DNA from: DASUPK01 sp963804595
Lineage (GTDB): Bacteria > Actinomycetota > Thermoleophilia > Solirubrobacterales > 70-9
Direction: 5' to 3'
Length of the DNA: 64,000 nucleotides
Assembly (NCBI GenBank): GCA_963804595.1
Contig: CAWDQZ010000006.1
Span: 1-64,000 of the forward strand
A program made the position numbers and the translations under genes. Below, one piece after another: positions 34,578 through 42,961 of this stretch. The notes beneath the pieces were generated by a model. That model worked only from the letters and a program-made list of their open reading frames with translations, searched no databases and was not told where the DNA came from. Every line of letters starts with the position of its first letter. Within the stretch, counting starts at the first letter, position 1.

Positions 34578-36233
34578 CTAGCCCTTCAGCTGGAAGCTGG
34601 AGTAGTCCAGGTTGAACAACAGGCTGAACTGCACGTTGTCGAAATTGATTCGATCGGACGTGAACGTCGTGAACTTCTCGTTCCCGTACGGCGCCCAGAC
34701 CGCCTGCTCCATGTAGCTCTTGTCGAGCGCGGCGTACTGGTCCGTGACACCGGGGTCGTTCAGCTGCTTGGTGTCGAGTGCAGCGATCTGCTTGTTCAGC
34801 TGGGGAATGTTCACCTGGCCGTAGTTGTTGTTGTTCGTCGGATGGATCGACTCGCCCGCGAGCAACGGCTGGAAGAAGTCGTTGGGGTGCGGGTAATCCT
34901 GGAACCAATCCGCGAACCCGGTGTCCAGATCCGGAGTCTTCAGGTTCCCGATCGTCGTGAAGTAGACGTCGCCACCGATGATCTTCAGGGTGGTGTGGAA
35001 CCCGAGCTGGTTCAGCACGTCCTGGTAGTACGCGCCGATCCGCTTCCGGTCAGGCTCGTCGTCGGTCCAGACGGTGATGTCCATGTCGGACGGGTGCGCC
35101 TGAGCCAGAAGAGCCTTGGCCTTGTTCAGGTCCGGGCCCGGGTAGAGCTTGTACTCCTGATATCCGGGCATGCCGGGCGGCAGGATCTGCTGTGACGGAT
35201 GCAGCCGGCCACCGAAGATCCGGGTGAGCGCCGCCGGGTCGATCGCGTAGTTGATCGCCTGGCGAACCCGCACATCGTTGAACGGCGGCGTCGTGTTGTT
35301 CATCCAGAAGTAGTACGTGTTGATCGAGTCCTGGAAGCGGAAGCGATCGGCGAACTGGCTCTCGATCTGCGGCAGCAGGTCCGCGGGCGGCGGATCGACC
35401 ATGAAGTCGTTCTGGTTCTGCTCGATCGCAGTCGCCTGGGCAGACTGGTTCTTGTTCTGCGTCACCGTGATCTTGTCGACGTGGCCGTCCGGCACATCGC
35501 TGGCGCCGGCCGCCTGGAGCGTCTTGAACTGCGGGTTGCGCTGCAGCGTGTAGCTGTTCGGGGCATCGACGTTGGTGATCATGTAAGGCCCGGTCGAGGG
35601 CGGCGGGGTGTTCGTCTGGTCCTTGTCCAGAGGCGTGCTCTGGGGGACCGGCGCCGCGAACATCAGACCGAGCTCGTTCGTGAAAGTGCCGCTCGGCCTG
35701 AGCAGCTGGATCGTGATCTTGCCGGTCGCATCGTCGGCCTTGATCCCGCTGATCGAATCGGCCTTGCCGTTCGCGTAGTCCTCGGCGCCGACGATGTTCT
35801 CGAAGAACGGGGCGCCGCCGGAGTCCAGCTTGAATAGCCGCTGGATGGCGTAGGGGAAGTCGGATGCCTTGACGGGCGTGCCGTCCGAATACTTGACGCC
35901 CTTGCGCAGGGTCAGCGTGTAGGTCTTCCCGTCGGAGGAGATCGTCGGCAGCGCTTCCGCCAGACCCGGCACGACCTTGGTGGTCTCGTCACCGTTGCCG
36001 TGCTGGTAGGTCAGCAGGGGCACGTAGACGTTCCAGAGCCCCTCCCATCCCTCGAGTGTGTAGGAGAGCTGCGGGTCGAGATAGTCCGGGAAGGAGGTGA
36101 GGGTTCCGTTGATCTCGCCACCCTCCGTGCCGCTGCTGCTGCTACTGCTGCTTCCACCGCCGCAGGCGACCAAACCGATCGCCGCGAAGGCAGACACCAA
36201 GCCCAAAACCGCGACCTTGCGGAGCTTCCTCAC
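34578..36233 (-). CDS. oppA: Peptide ABC transporter substrate-binding lipoprotein
   Basis: A 551-residue family 5 extracellular solute-binding protein. It starts at GTG 36233 after an AGGAGG site. A lipoprotein signal ends in LVACGGG with Cys for lipid attachment, followed by a Ser-rich linker. Motifs of the family include DYLDPQLSY, PGLAEALPTISSDGKTYTL, LRKGVKYSDGTPVKASDF, PPFNDVRVRQAINYAIDP and the C-terminal APYGNEKFTTF. It binds peptides outside the membrane and delivers them to OppBC. An upstream promoter with a palindrome in its spacer is visible. It is paralogous to the second binding protein upstream. Confidence 0.93.
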   Translation of the reverse strand: MRKLRKVAVLGLVSAFAAIGLVACGGGSSSSSSSGTEGGEINGTLTSFPDYLDPQLSYTLEGWEGLWNVYVPLLTYQHGNGDETTKVVPGLAEALPTISSDGKTYTLTLRKGVKYSDGTPVKASDFPYAIQRLFKLDSGGAPFFENIVGAEDYANGKADSISGIKADDATGKITIQLLRPSGTFTNELGLMFAAPVPQSTPLDKDQTNTPPPSTGPYMITNVDAPNSYTLQRNPQFKTLQAAGASDVPDGHVDKITVTQNKNQSAQATAIEQNQNDFMVDPPPADLLPQIESQFADRFRFQDSINTYYFWMNNTTPPFNDVRVRQAINYAIDPAALTRIFGGRLHPSQQILPPGMPGYQEYKLYPGPDLNKAKALLAQAHPSDMDITVWTDDEPDRKRIGAYYQDVLNQLGFHTTLKIIGGDVYFTTIGNLKTPDLDTGFADWFQDYPHPNDFFQPLLAGESIHPTNNNNYGQVNIPQLNKQIAALDTKQLNDPGVTDQYAALDKSYMEQAVWAPYGNEKFTTFTSDRINFDNVQFSLLFNLDYSSFQLKG

Positions 36234-36251
36234 CCTGTTCCCTCCTGTTTT

Positions 36252-36322
36252 CGTTCCTGATCCCAACGGGATTTTTCCTGCACCCAATCGGGATTGATAT
36301 ATCCGCGTTAACGGATAGTCAA
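36252..36322 (-). promoter_or_regulatory. oppA promoter with palindromic operator and tandem 22-bp repeats
   Basis: On the minus strand a -35-like TTGACT (36317-36322) and -10-like TATCAA (36294-36299) are 17 bp apart. The spacer holds TATCCG and CGGATA arms (36300-36305 and 36312-36317) around CGTTAACG, a natural repressor site. Just downstream are two 22-bp near-direct repeats (36274-36295 and 36252-36273), each reading AATCCCG-TTGGG-CAGGAA with small differences. The region is AT-richer than its surroundings. Confidence 0.55.
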
Positions 36323-36404
36323 GCATTCCTTAAGACAAAGCCAACAGATGGGTGCGCTCCTCGCGTGGGATGCGCCGAATCGGACCACGCGGCGGGCGAG
36401 CGTC

Positions 36405-38054
36405 TCAGCGCAGGGACCAGCTGCTCCAATCGCTCAGGAAGAGCGGATGGATGACCGCCGAGCTCGGATCGAGGCGAGCCGAGATCAGCTTGGGGACCAG
36501 TTGCGTGCCGAAGACCGCAAGGTATGCCTTCTTCGCCGCGTACTCGTCCAGGTCTCGCCACTCACCGGCGGCGGAGCCCAGGTCCTGCGCCTGCACCAGG
36601 CTGAGCTTCTCGAGCTGCTGCTGGATGAAGAGGTCGTTGACGTGCCCGGCGTTCGGGCTGCCAGGCGGCCCGATGAAGCGCGAGTCGAGCACGGAGTAGA
36701 AGTCGATCGGATTCGGGAAGTCGTTGAACCAGCTCGCGAAGCCCGTCTGGGGCTCGACCCTCCCCCTCCCCACCCTGCCGAAGTCCTGCGCCGTCTGGAC
36801 CGTCTTCGTGCGGGCATCGAAGCCGAGCCGATCGAGCAGCTTCGTGTAGTAGCGCGCGTAGGCCCGCTCCGGCGAGCTGTCCTCGACCCAGACGACGACC
36901 GGTGATCCCGCGGTGCCCGATGCCTGAACCAGCTGCCGCGCGGTCTTCAGGTCACCGTGGTCGTCGGCATCGCCATAGGGGCACGATGCCGATGGGTGTC
37001 CCGCGATCCCGTCCGGGAGCAGGTAGCAATCCGGCTCCAGTGCCCCCTTCGAGAGCTTCGCCATGTACGGCCTGTTCATGGCGGTGACCACGGCCCTCCG
37101 CGCGAGCTCGCTGTCGAACGGCGGCTGCACCGTGTTCAGGAAGAAGTAGAGGGTCGAGGGAACACCGAGCATGTCGAAGCGCTTCGACCCGAGAGCGCGT
37201 GCGCGTGCCTGGATCCCGGGCGGCAGGGGCGCGCCGGGGTCGTAGCCGTCCGCGCGACCGGAGATCACCTGGCTCGCCGCCGCGCCGGGGCTGTGGACGA
37301 TCTTGACGGCGATGCTCTCGAGGCTCCCGGAGGGAACGTCCGGGATCTCGAGGGCCTCGAAGCGGTCGTTGCGCACCATCGTCCAGCTGCGACCCGGCTT
37401 GACTTCGGTGATCCGATAGGCGCCGACCCCGGGAGGTGGGGTGGCGCTGAGGTCGCGGAACGGGGTGCCGCGCGGGACCAGGCCGGTGGCGGGAAGTCCC
37501 AGCACGTTCTCGAACGCTCCCCACGGCCGCCTCAGGCTGATGGTGATCCCCCCGGTGGCGTCGTCCGTCTCGATCCCGGAGATCTCATTGGCCTGGCCGC
37601 GATCGAACGCCTCGGCGCCGACGATGTTGCCGGTGAGGAAGTGCTTGCCGGGCCAGCCGAGCCGGATGGCACGCTCGATCGTGTACTCGAAGTCGCTGGC
37701 GACGACGGGCCGGCCGTTGGAGTAGGCGAGCCCCTTGCGCAGCGCCAAGCGGTAGCGGCGCCCGTCGGGCGAGATCCGGGGCAGCCGTTGGGCGAGCCCC
37801 GGGATCAGCTCCGTCCCGTCGGCCCCGCTCTTGTGCCGGTAGGTGAGCAGCGGTGTGTACGCGATCCAATCGGCCTGGGCGCCCTCGGGCGTCGAGGCGA
37901 GTTGGGGATCGAGATAGTCCGGAGGGGTGGGCATCGTGACCTTCGCCGACCCGCCGACCACCTTGTCGGATGAGCCGCACCCACTGCCGAGCGCGATGGC
38001 GGCAACCGCAGCCGCCCAGGCCGCGGCGGCAGTCGCGACGCGGGATCGAAACAT
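36405..38054 (-). CDS. Second peptide/solute-binding lipoprotein (family 5)
   Basis: A 549-residue paralogue of OppA. The signal peptide ends in a lipobox-like ALGSGCGSS. Shared motifs include PDYLDPQLAS, PGLAQRLPRISPDGRRYRL, LRKGLAYSNGRPVVASDF and TGFASWFNDFPNPIDFYSV. It probably widens the substrate range of the OppBCDF permease. Its ATG overlaps the alaS stop (ATGA at 38054), so it is translationally coupled to a tRNA synthetase. A separate promoter before oppA suggests the two binding proteins are controlled independently. The region 36323-36404 after its stop contains nothing further. Confidence 0.9.
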   Translation of the reverse strand: MFRSRVATAAAAWAAAVAAIALGSGCGSSDKVVGGSAKVTMPTPPDYLDPQLASTPEGAQADWIAYTPLLTYRHKSGADGTELIPGLAQRLPRISPDGRRYRLALRKGLAYSNGRPVVASDFEYTIERAIRLGWPGKHFLTGNIVGAEAFDRGQANEISGIETDDATGGITISLRRPWGAFENVLGLPATGLVPRGTPFRDLSATPPPGVGAYRITEVKPGRSWTMVRNDRFEALEIPDVPSGSLESIAVKIVHSPGAAASQVISGRADGYDPGAPLPPGIQARARALGSKRFDMLGVPSTLYFFLNTVQPPFDSELARRAVVTAMNRPYMAKLSKGALEPDCYLLPDGIAGHPSASCPYGDADDHGDLKTARQLVQASGTAGSPVVVWVEDSSPERAYARYYTKLLDRLGFDARTKTVQTAQDFGRVGRGRVEPQTGFASWFNDFPNPIDFYSVLDSRFIGPPGSPNAGHVNDLFIQQQLEKLSLVQAQDLGSAAGEWRDLDEYAAKKAYLAVFGTQLVPKLISARLDPSSAVIHPLFLSDWSSWSLR

Positions 38055-40678
38055 CAAGCCGTGAGCTTGGCCTCGATCGCCCTCCGGGCCGCGGCGAGGG
38101 CCTCGTCCAGCTTCGCGGGGTCGCGGCCGCCCGCCTGGGCCACGTTCTCGCGGCCGCCTCCGCCCCCGCCGATCACCTGGGCGGCCTCCTTGATCACCTC
38201 CGCCGCGGAGAGATCGCGGTCCGTGACCTCTTTGCTGAAGCTGGCGACCAGGGCGGCCTTGCCGTCGCCCGCGCCGCCGAGCACGACGGCGGCGGCCCCG
38301 GCCCGCGACTTGATCCGATCCGCGAGGTCGAGCAGCGTGCGCTGATTCGCATCCTCACCGCGGCCGACGAAGACGGTGATCCCGCCGACCTTGTGCCCGG
38401 ACGCCGCGATCTCCTCGGCCTTCTTGGTGAGGTCCTCGGAGCCTGCCCTGCTGGCGGTTTGTTCCAGCTCGCCGATCCGATCGGCCGCGCGGCGGGCGCC
38501 CGCCACCGGGTCCTGCTCGGAACCCAGGAGCCGACCGACCTCCGAGAGCTCGCGCGAACGGCGGCGGAACCAATCGATCGCGGCCGGGCCGGTGAGCGCC
38601 TCGATACGGCGCACATTGGCAGCGCTGGACCCCTCGGAGGCGATCGCGAAGATCCCGATCGTCGCAGTGTTCGCGACGTGGGTGCCGCCGCAGAGCTCGC
38701 GGGAGACGCCGTAGACCTCGACGACGCGGACCCAGTCGCCGTACTTCTCGCCGAACAGGGCCATCGCACCAAGGCGCTCGGCCTCCATCCGCGACATCTC
38801 GAGCGCGCGCACCGGATGGCTCTCCTTGATCCAGTCGTTGACGCGATCGCCGATGTCCCGCATCTCCTCGACGGTCAGCGGGGCGCCGTGGGTGAAGTCG
38901 AAGCGCAGCTTGTCCGGTCGCACCGCGGAACCCGCCTGGCGGACGTGCGTGCCGAGGCGCTCCCGGAGCGCCGCATGGAGCAGGTGCGTGGCGGTGTGGT
39001 TGCGCATCGTTGCGAACCGGGCCACGTGGTCGACCTCGGCGTCGACCCGCGTACCGGGAGCGAGGCCGTCCAGCGGGCTGTCGAGCTCGACCGCCTGGTC
39101 GTCCCCGATCCGGTAGACGTCCGCGACTCGCGCGCTGCCGCCTTCCCAGCGAAGCTCACCGGAGTCGGCGACCTGGCCGCCACCCTCCGCGTAGAAGGGG
39201 CTCTCCTCGAGCTTGACGAGCGCCTTCCCGTCGTCGCCCTGGGCCGCCAGCAGGCTGGTCTCGGCGTGCAGCTTCTGATAGCCGACGAAGCGCGAGGGCG
39301 GCGCGGCCGAGGCGAAGCTCAGGACCGCGCCGTGGTGGTCCTCGGAGCCGTGTGCCGTCGCACTGCCCGTTCTGGCGCGTGCACGCTGCTCCTCCATCAG
39401 CTCCTCGAAGCCCTCGTCGTCCACCGAGAGCCCCTGCTCGGCGAGCAGCTCCTTGGTCAGGTCGTAGGGGAAGCCGTAGGTGTCGTGCAGCAGGAAAGCG
39501 TCCGCGGCGTCGATCCAGGAAGTGCGGTCCTCGTGCGCGTGGCGGATCAGGTCCGCCAGCATCTGCGTCCCGCGCTCGAGCGTGCGCCCGAAGCTCTCCT
39601 CCTCGTTCGCCGCCCAGCGGAGCACGTTCTCGCGCTCGGCCGCGAGCTCCGGGTAGGCGGGCGCGAGCAGATCGAGAGCCCGCTCGGCGAAACGCTCCAG
39701 GAAGGGCGCGGGGATGTCGATCGAGCGGCCCTGTTGGATCGCCCGCCGCATGATCCGGCGGAGCACGTAGCCGCGGTCCTCGTTCGAGGGCACCACCCCG
39801 TCGGCGATCAGCGCGGCGGTGCCGCGGGCGTGGTCGGCGAGGATTCGCATCGCGCGCGTAGTCGTTCCGCCGTCGGCATACGCGCGGCCCGAGAGCTCCT
39901 CGGCGAGATCGATCAGCGGCCGCAGGCCGTCGGTGTCGAACACCGAGTCGACGCCCTGAAGGATTGCCGCCATGCGCTCGAGGCCCATGCCCGTGTCGAT
40001 GTTCTTCATCGGCAGCTCGGTGAGCGTCCCGTCCTCGGCCAGGTCGTACGTCATGAAGACGTGGTTCCAGTACTCGACGAAGCGGTCGGTGTCGTCGCCC
40101 GGCAGGTCATCCGGCCGGCCCAACCGCTCGCCGCGGTCGAGGTACATCTCCGAGCAAGGCCCGCACGGGCCCGTCGGCCCCGCCTGCCAGAAGTTCTCGG
40201 AGCGGGGCAGCCGGACGATCCGCTCCTCGGGCACGCCAACGCGCCGCCAGATCTCGATCGACTCCTCGTCGGGACCGAGTCCGAGCTCCTCATCTCCCTC
40301 GAAGACCGTCACCCAGATCTCCTCCGGGTCGAAGCCGAAGCCTTCGATCGAGAGCTCCCAGCCCCAGGGGATCGACTGCTCCTTGAAGTAGTCGCCGAAG
40401 CTCCAGTTGCCGAGCATCTCGAAGAAGGTCAGATGGCGCCTGGTATTGCCCACCTCCTCGATGTCCGTCGTCCGGAAGCAGCGCTGGACGTCGGTGACCC
40501 TCGGAGCCGGCGGCTGGCCCTGACCGAGGAAGTAGGGCTTGAAGGGCTGCATCCCCGCCGTGGTCAGCAGCACGGACGGGTCATGGACGGACGGCACGAG
40601 AGACGCCGAGGGCACGAGCCTGTGCCCCCGCTCCTCGAAGAAGGAGAGATAGGTGTTGCGGATCTCGTCGACCTTCAT
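38054..40678 (-). CDS. alaS: Alanyl-tRNA synthetase
   Basis: Charges tRNA-Ala and edits mischarged Ser/Gly. 874 residues from ATG 40678 (MKVDEIRNTYLSFFEERGHR), normal length. Class II catalytic core at the N-terminus (FTTAGMQPF-type LLTTAGMQPFKPYF, RCFRTTDIEEVGNTRRH), editing domain with the zinc/catalytic motifs HTATHLLHAALRERLG and CGGTHVANT, and a C-terminal DHHA1/C-Ala domain ending GGGGGGRENVAQAGG. The upstream in-frame extension to 40738 is non-homologous. A repeat with a GGGGC-TTC-GCCCC hairpin lies just before its start. Confidence 0.97.
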   Translation of the reverse strand: MKVDEIRNTYLSFFEERGHRLVPSASLVPSVHDPSVLLTTAGMQPFKPYFLGQGQPPAPRVTDVQRCFRTTDIEEVGNTRRHLTFFEMLGNWSFGDYFKEQSIPWGWELSIEGFGFDPEEIWVTVFEGDEELGLGPDEESIEIWRRVGVPEERIVRLPRSENFWQAGPTGPCGPCSEMYLDRGERLGRPDDLPGDDTDRFVEYWNHVFMTYDLAEDGTLTELPMKNIDTGMGLERMAAILQGVDSVFDTDGLRPLIDLAEELSGRAYADGGTTTRAMRILADHARGTAALIADGVVPSNEDRGYVLRRIMRRAIQQGRSIDIPAPFLERFAERALDLLAPAYPELAAERENVLRWAANEEESFGRTLERGTQMLADLIRHAHEDRTSWIDAADAFLLHDTYGFPYDLTKELLAEQGLSVDDEGFEELMEEQRARARTGSATAHGSEDHHGAVLSFASAAPPSRFVGYQKLHAETSLLAAQGDDGKALVKLEESPFYAEGGGQVADSGELRWEGGSARVADVYRIGDDQAVELDSPLDGLAPGTRVDAEVDHVARFATMRNHTATHLLHAALRERLGTHVRQAGSAVRPDKLRFDFTHGAPLTVEEMRDIGDRVNDWIKESHPVRALEMSRMEAERLGAMALFGEKYGDWVRVVEVYGVSRELCGGTHVANTATIGIFAIASEGSSAANVRRIEALTGPAAIDWFRRRSRELSEVGRLLGSEQDPVAGARRAADRIGELEQTASRAGSEDLTKKAEEIAASGHKVGGITVFVGRGEDANQRTLLDLADRIKSRAGAAAVVLGGAGDGKAALVASFSKEVTDRDLSAAEVIKEAAQVIGGGGGGRENVAQAGGRDPAKLDEALAAARRAIEAKLTA

Positions 40679-40715
40679 GCGGCGGAGTCTAGGCACGACT
40701 TCGTCATCAGATCGC

Positions 40716-40790
40716 GGCCACAAGCGGCCGGGCCTCATAACCGCTCGGGGCTTCGCCCCTCGCTCAGAGCGGACCGGCCTGGTGGCCGCT
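40716..40790. repeat. 75-bp repeat, copy A
   Basis: From GGCCACAAGCGG to GGCCTGGTGGCCGCT, with a GGGGC-TTC-GCCCC hairpin (40747-40759) inside. It lies between mnmA and alaS. A copy of the same length is found at 42274-42348. The two share the ends, the core ACCGCTCGGGGCT and CGCCCCTCGCTCA. On the minus strand it may terminate mnmA. Confidence 0.7.
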
Positions 40791-41919
40791 ACGCGACGGT
40801 GCCGTGCCCGACCACGAGGTCGCCGTCGAGCAGGCAGGCCACCTGGCCCGGGGCCGCGCCGTCCACCGGCTCCGCGAGGGCGACGATCGCCTCGCTCGGA
40901 TCGCCGTTCACTTCGAGGCGACAGTCGCGCCTGGGCGAGTGGTAGCGGAGGCGGACGCCGTCGACCCGCTCGGGCGGCCGGTGCAGCCGCGCGCCTCGGA
41001 TCCGGACGCGCCGGGTGGCCAGTTCACTGCGCGATCCCGCGATCACCCTGTTCGTCGCCGGATCGGTGCCGATCACGTAGAGGGGCTCGCCGCCCCCCAA
41101 CCCGAGGCCGCGACGCTGGCCGACCGTGAAGTCGTGGTGGCCGTGGTGGGATCCGAGCCGCCGGCCGCGGCGATCGACGACGTCGCCAGGGCGCTCGTCG
41201 AGCCCCGCGTGGCGTCGCAGGAACTCGCGCTTCCCCTGGCCGGCCAGGAAGCAGAGGTCCTGGCTCTCGGCACGGCCCGCCACCTCGAGTCCCGCGCGGG
41301 CGGCGATCTCGCGCACCTCCGGCTTGGTCAGGTCCGCGAGTGGGAAGCTCAGTCGGGCGAGCGACGCGGGCCGCAACCCGGACAGCATGTAGGTCTGGTC
41401 CTTGGCCGGGTCGACGGCCGCGGAGAGGAGGGGACCATCGCCGTCATCGACGATGCGGGCGTAGTGGCCGGTCGCCAGCTTCCCGGCGCCGAGGCGCTCG
41501 GCCAGGGCGATCATCGCGTCGATGCGCAGATCGCCATTGCAGAGCACGCACGGATTGGGGGTGCGCCCCTGCGCATAGCCGCGCAGGAACGGGCCGACCA
41601 CACCGGCGCGGAATTCGGTCTCCAGGTCGAGGGTCAGGTGCGGGAGCCCGAGCGAATGGGCGAGCCGCCGCGCCCCGAGCACCGCCTCGGGCGAGCAGCA
41701 GCTGCGCTCTCCGTCGGTCCGCTGGTCCGCCCAGAGCTTGAGGGTCACGGCGATCACCTCCCGGCCGGCCTCGCGCTCGCGGAGCGCCGCGACCGCGGAG
41801 TCCACACCCCCGCTGAGCGCCACGAGCACGCGCTCGCCGCCGCCCGGCGGCGGCGCGAGCTGCGCGCCGGAGCCCGCAAGGCCTGAGAGCGCGCGATGGA
41901 GCGCGTCCGCGGCCAGCAC
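40789..41919 (-). CDS. mnmA: tRNA-specific 2-thiouridylase MnmA
   Basis: Makes 2-thiouridine at the wobble position of Lys, Glu and Gln tRNAs using ATP and a persulfide sulfur. The open frame gives 376 residues: PP-loop VALSGGVDSAVAAL, catalytic Cys in NPCVLCNGDLRIDAM, second Cys in AESQDLCFLAGQGK, central domain motif TVGQRRGLGLG and a C-terminal beta-barrel. Domain one begins about 30 residues in, after RHAAVLAADALHRAL-like sequence that really belongs to an upstream NifU-like domain. The GTG at 41919 is therefore probably not the true start; a frameshift near 41930 separates the two parts. Confidence 0.92.
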   Translation of the reverse strand: MLAADALHRALSGLAGSGAQLAPPPGGGERVLVALSGGVDSAVAALREREAGREVIAVTLKLWADQRTDGERSCCSPEAVLGARRLAHSLGLPHLTLDLETEFRAGVVGPFLRGYAQGRTPNPCVLCNGDLRIDAMIALAERLGAGKLATGHYARIVDDGDGPLLSAAVDPAKDQTYMLSGLRPASLARLSFPLADLTKPEVREIAARAGLEVAGRAESQDLCFLAGQGKREFLRRHAGLDERPGDVVDRRGRRLGSHHGHHDFTVGQRRGLGLGGGEPLYVIGTDPATNRVIAGSRSELATRRVRIRGARLHRPPERVDGVRLRYHSPRRDCRLEVNGDPSEAIVALAEPVDGAAPGQVACLLDGDLVVGHGTVA

Positions 41920-41924
41920 GGCGG

Positions 41925-42227
41925 CGTGCCGATGGCTCGGGCGAGGCCGCCCAACTCCTCGGCGACCTCGTCGGGCCCGATCCGCGCGGCCGTGAGCAAC
42001 GGGGCGCGGTCGGCCAGCTCCGCGGTGGCCGCCGCAGCCGCCGCCGTCGCCGCGCAGCCCTCGTGGTCGAAGCTGACGCGCTCGATCCTGCCCTCAGCGG
42101 CATGCAGCGAGATCCGCACCAGGTCCCCGCAGGGTGCGCCGCCGGCCGAACCGCTGAAGTCACCCTCGGCCGCGGGCCCGCGACGGGAGTCGTCCTCCAG
42201 ATACTCCTCAAGAAGTTCTCGATTCAT
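41925..42227 (-). CDS. NifU/IscU-like scaffold domain upstream of, and probably fused to, MnmA
   Basis: About 100 residues from ATG 42227 (MNRELLEEYLEDDSRRG). The SufU/IscU pattern is clear: GAPCGDLVRISLHAAEG with the first Cys, VSFDHEGCAATAAAAAA with the second, then LADRAPLLTAARI. The third part, normally R-x-C-x-x-L, reads RHAAVLAADALHRAL and continues in the MnmA frame with Ala in place of the third Cys. A one-base slip near 41930 separates the frames, so a single NifU-MnmA protein of about 480 residues is likely. If instead the frames are real, this domain would end in a non-homologous tail at 41754. A role in handing sulfur to MnmA is inferred. Confidence 0.65.
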
Positions 42228-42273
42228 GGCGTCCAACATATTCGGCGCCCACAAACACTGCCGCCGGATCGAC

Positions 42274-42348
42274 GGCCACAAACGGCAGCCCGGGACAACC
42301 GCTCGGGGCTCCGCCCCTCGCTCATGGTAGGGCGGCCTGGTGGCCGCT
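42274..42348. repeat. 75-bp repeat, copy B
   Basis: Same length and ends as copy A (40716-40790), in the same orientation, with a GGGGC-TCC-GCCCC hairpin (42305-42317). The middle differs at several positions. The two copies bracket the NifU-MnmA gene. Confidence 0.7.
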
Positions 42349-42444
42349 TAGAAGGCTCCAGCCTGCCGTTTTCATCATCCCTCTAACGCGGAAAACGGCA
42401 TCGGGGGTCCGATGCCGCTTAGAAGGCTCCAGCCTGCCGTTTTC
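42343..42444. repeat. 31-bp direct repeat with inverted segments
   Basis: Two exact copies at 42343-42373 and 42414-42444, 71 bp apart. Each starts GCCGCTTAGAAGG and ends CTGCCGTTTTC and contains the small hairpin AGGCT-CC-AGCCT. Between them AAAACGGCA (inverse of TGCCGTTTT) and the pair GGCATCGG/CCGATGCC add further pairing. It may be a structured RNA or a mobile palindromic repeat. Confidence 0.6.
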
Positions 42445-42607
42445 CGCTCCGGCTTGGTAACCCGTTTCGCATAGGTGGGGTGGTCTACCGACGGTCCCGA
42501 GGGACCGCCGGAAATCGACCCCCAAGCCAGTTGTGTTGGGTCAACGTTTGAAGCGGTTGGCGTACAGGCTCGGGCCTGACCTCAACCCTAGCACCGGGTT
42601 TCGAGCA

Positions 42608-42961
42608 CTACCCCGGCTCGTCGAGCAGGTACCAGGAGGAGACGAGCCCGTCCCGGATGCCGAGCTCGATCGCGACGCGTGAGCTGTCCCCCAGCTCGCC
42701 GCTCTCGCGCCAGACGTACTGGAGCTCGGCGTGGACCAGCACGCCGGACGGCGTCTCCTCGATCCGGAGCGGGACGTACCGGCGCACGAGGTGGTCGAAG
42801 ACCTTGGCCGACCACTCGGTGGCCGCCCGTCGACCGCGGTGAACGGTCCGCTCCGTCCGGATTTCGACCTCGGGGTGCACGAGCTCGCCCACCGCAGCCT
42901 GGTCGCCGGCGCTGAGCGCGGCCAGGAAGCGGCGAGCGAGCTCGGCCGAATCCGTCGTCAG
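42608..42961 (-). CDS. SnoaL/NTF2-like protein
   Basis: About 117 residues of NTF2 fold: helix TTDSAELARRFLAALSAGD, then LVHPEVEIRTERTVHRGR, AATEWSAKVFDHLVRRYV and the ending ELGIRDGLVSSWYLLDEPG. The start is uncertain: no ATG or GTG lies near the homologous N-terminus. A CTG at 42959-42961 touching the upstream membrane gene's stop would give a fitting start but is rare, so an upstream start overlapping that gene is also possible. Co-transcription with the membrane gene is likely. Function unknown. Confidence 0.6.
   Translation of the reverse strand: MTTDSAELARRFLAALSAGDQAAVGELVHPEVEIRTERTVHRGRRAATEWSAKVFDHLVRRYVPLRIEETPSGVLVHAELQYVWRESGELGDSSRVAIELGIRDGLVSSWYLLDEPG

Larger units (their letters stand above)
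42228..42607. other. Gene-free, repeat-rich stretch
   Basis: No coding frame here resembles a protein. The stretch holds repeat copy B (42274-42348), a 31-bp direct repeat (42343-42373 and 42414-42444) and a 16-bp palindrome CGGTCCCGAGGGACCG (42492-42507). The last 100 bp before the NTF2-like gene's stop show nothing further. Confidence 0.6.

Noticed and set aside
37970..40945. 991-residue plus-strand open frame opposite alaS
   Set aside because: Low-complexity Arg/Val/Asp-rich composition typical of antisense GC-rich frames; alaS is certain on the other strand.
42343..42444. CRISPR array remnant
   Set aside because: Only two copies of a 31-bp repeat with a 40-bp gap containing inverted sequence; no cas gene in the window.
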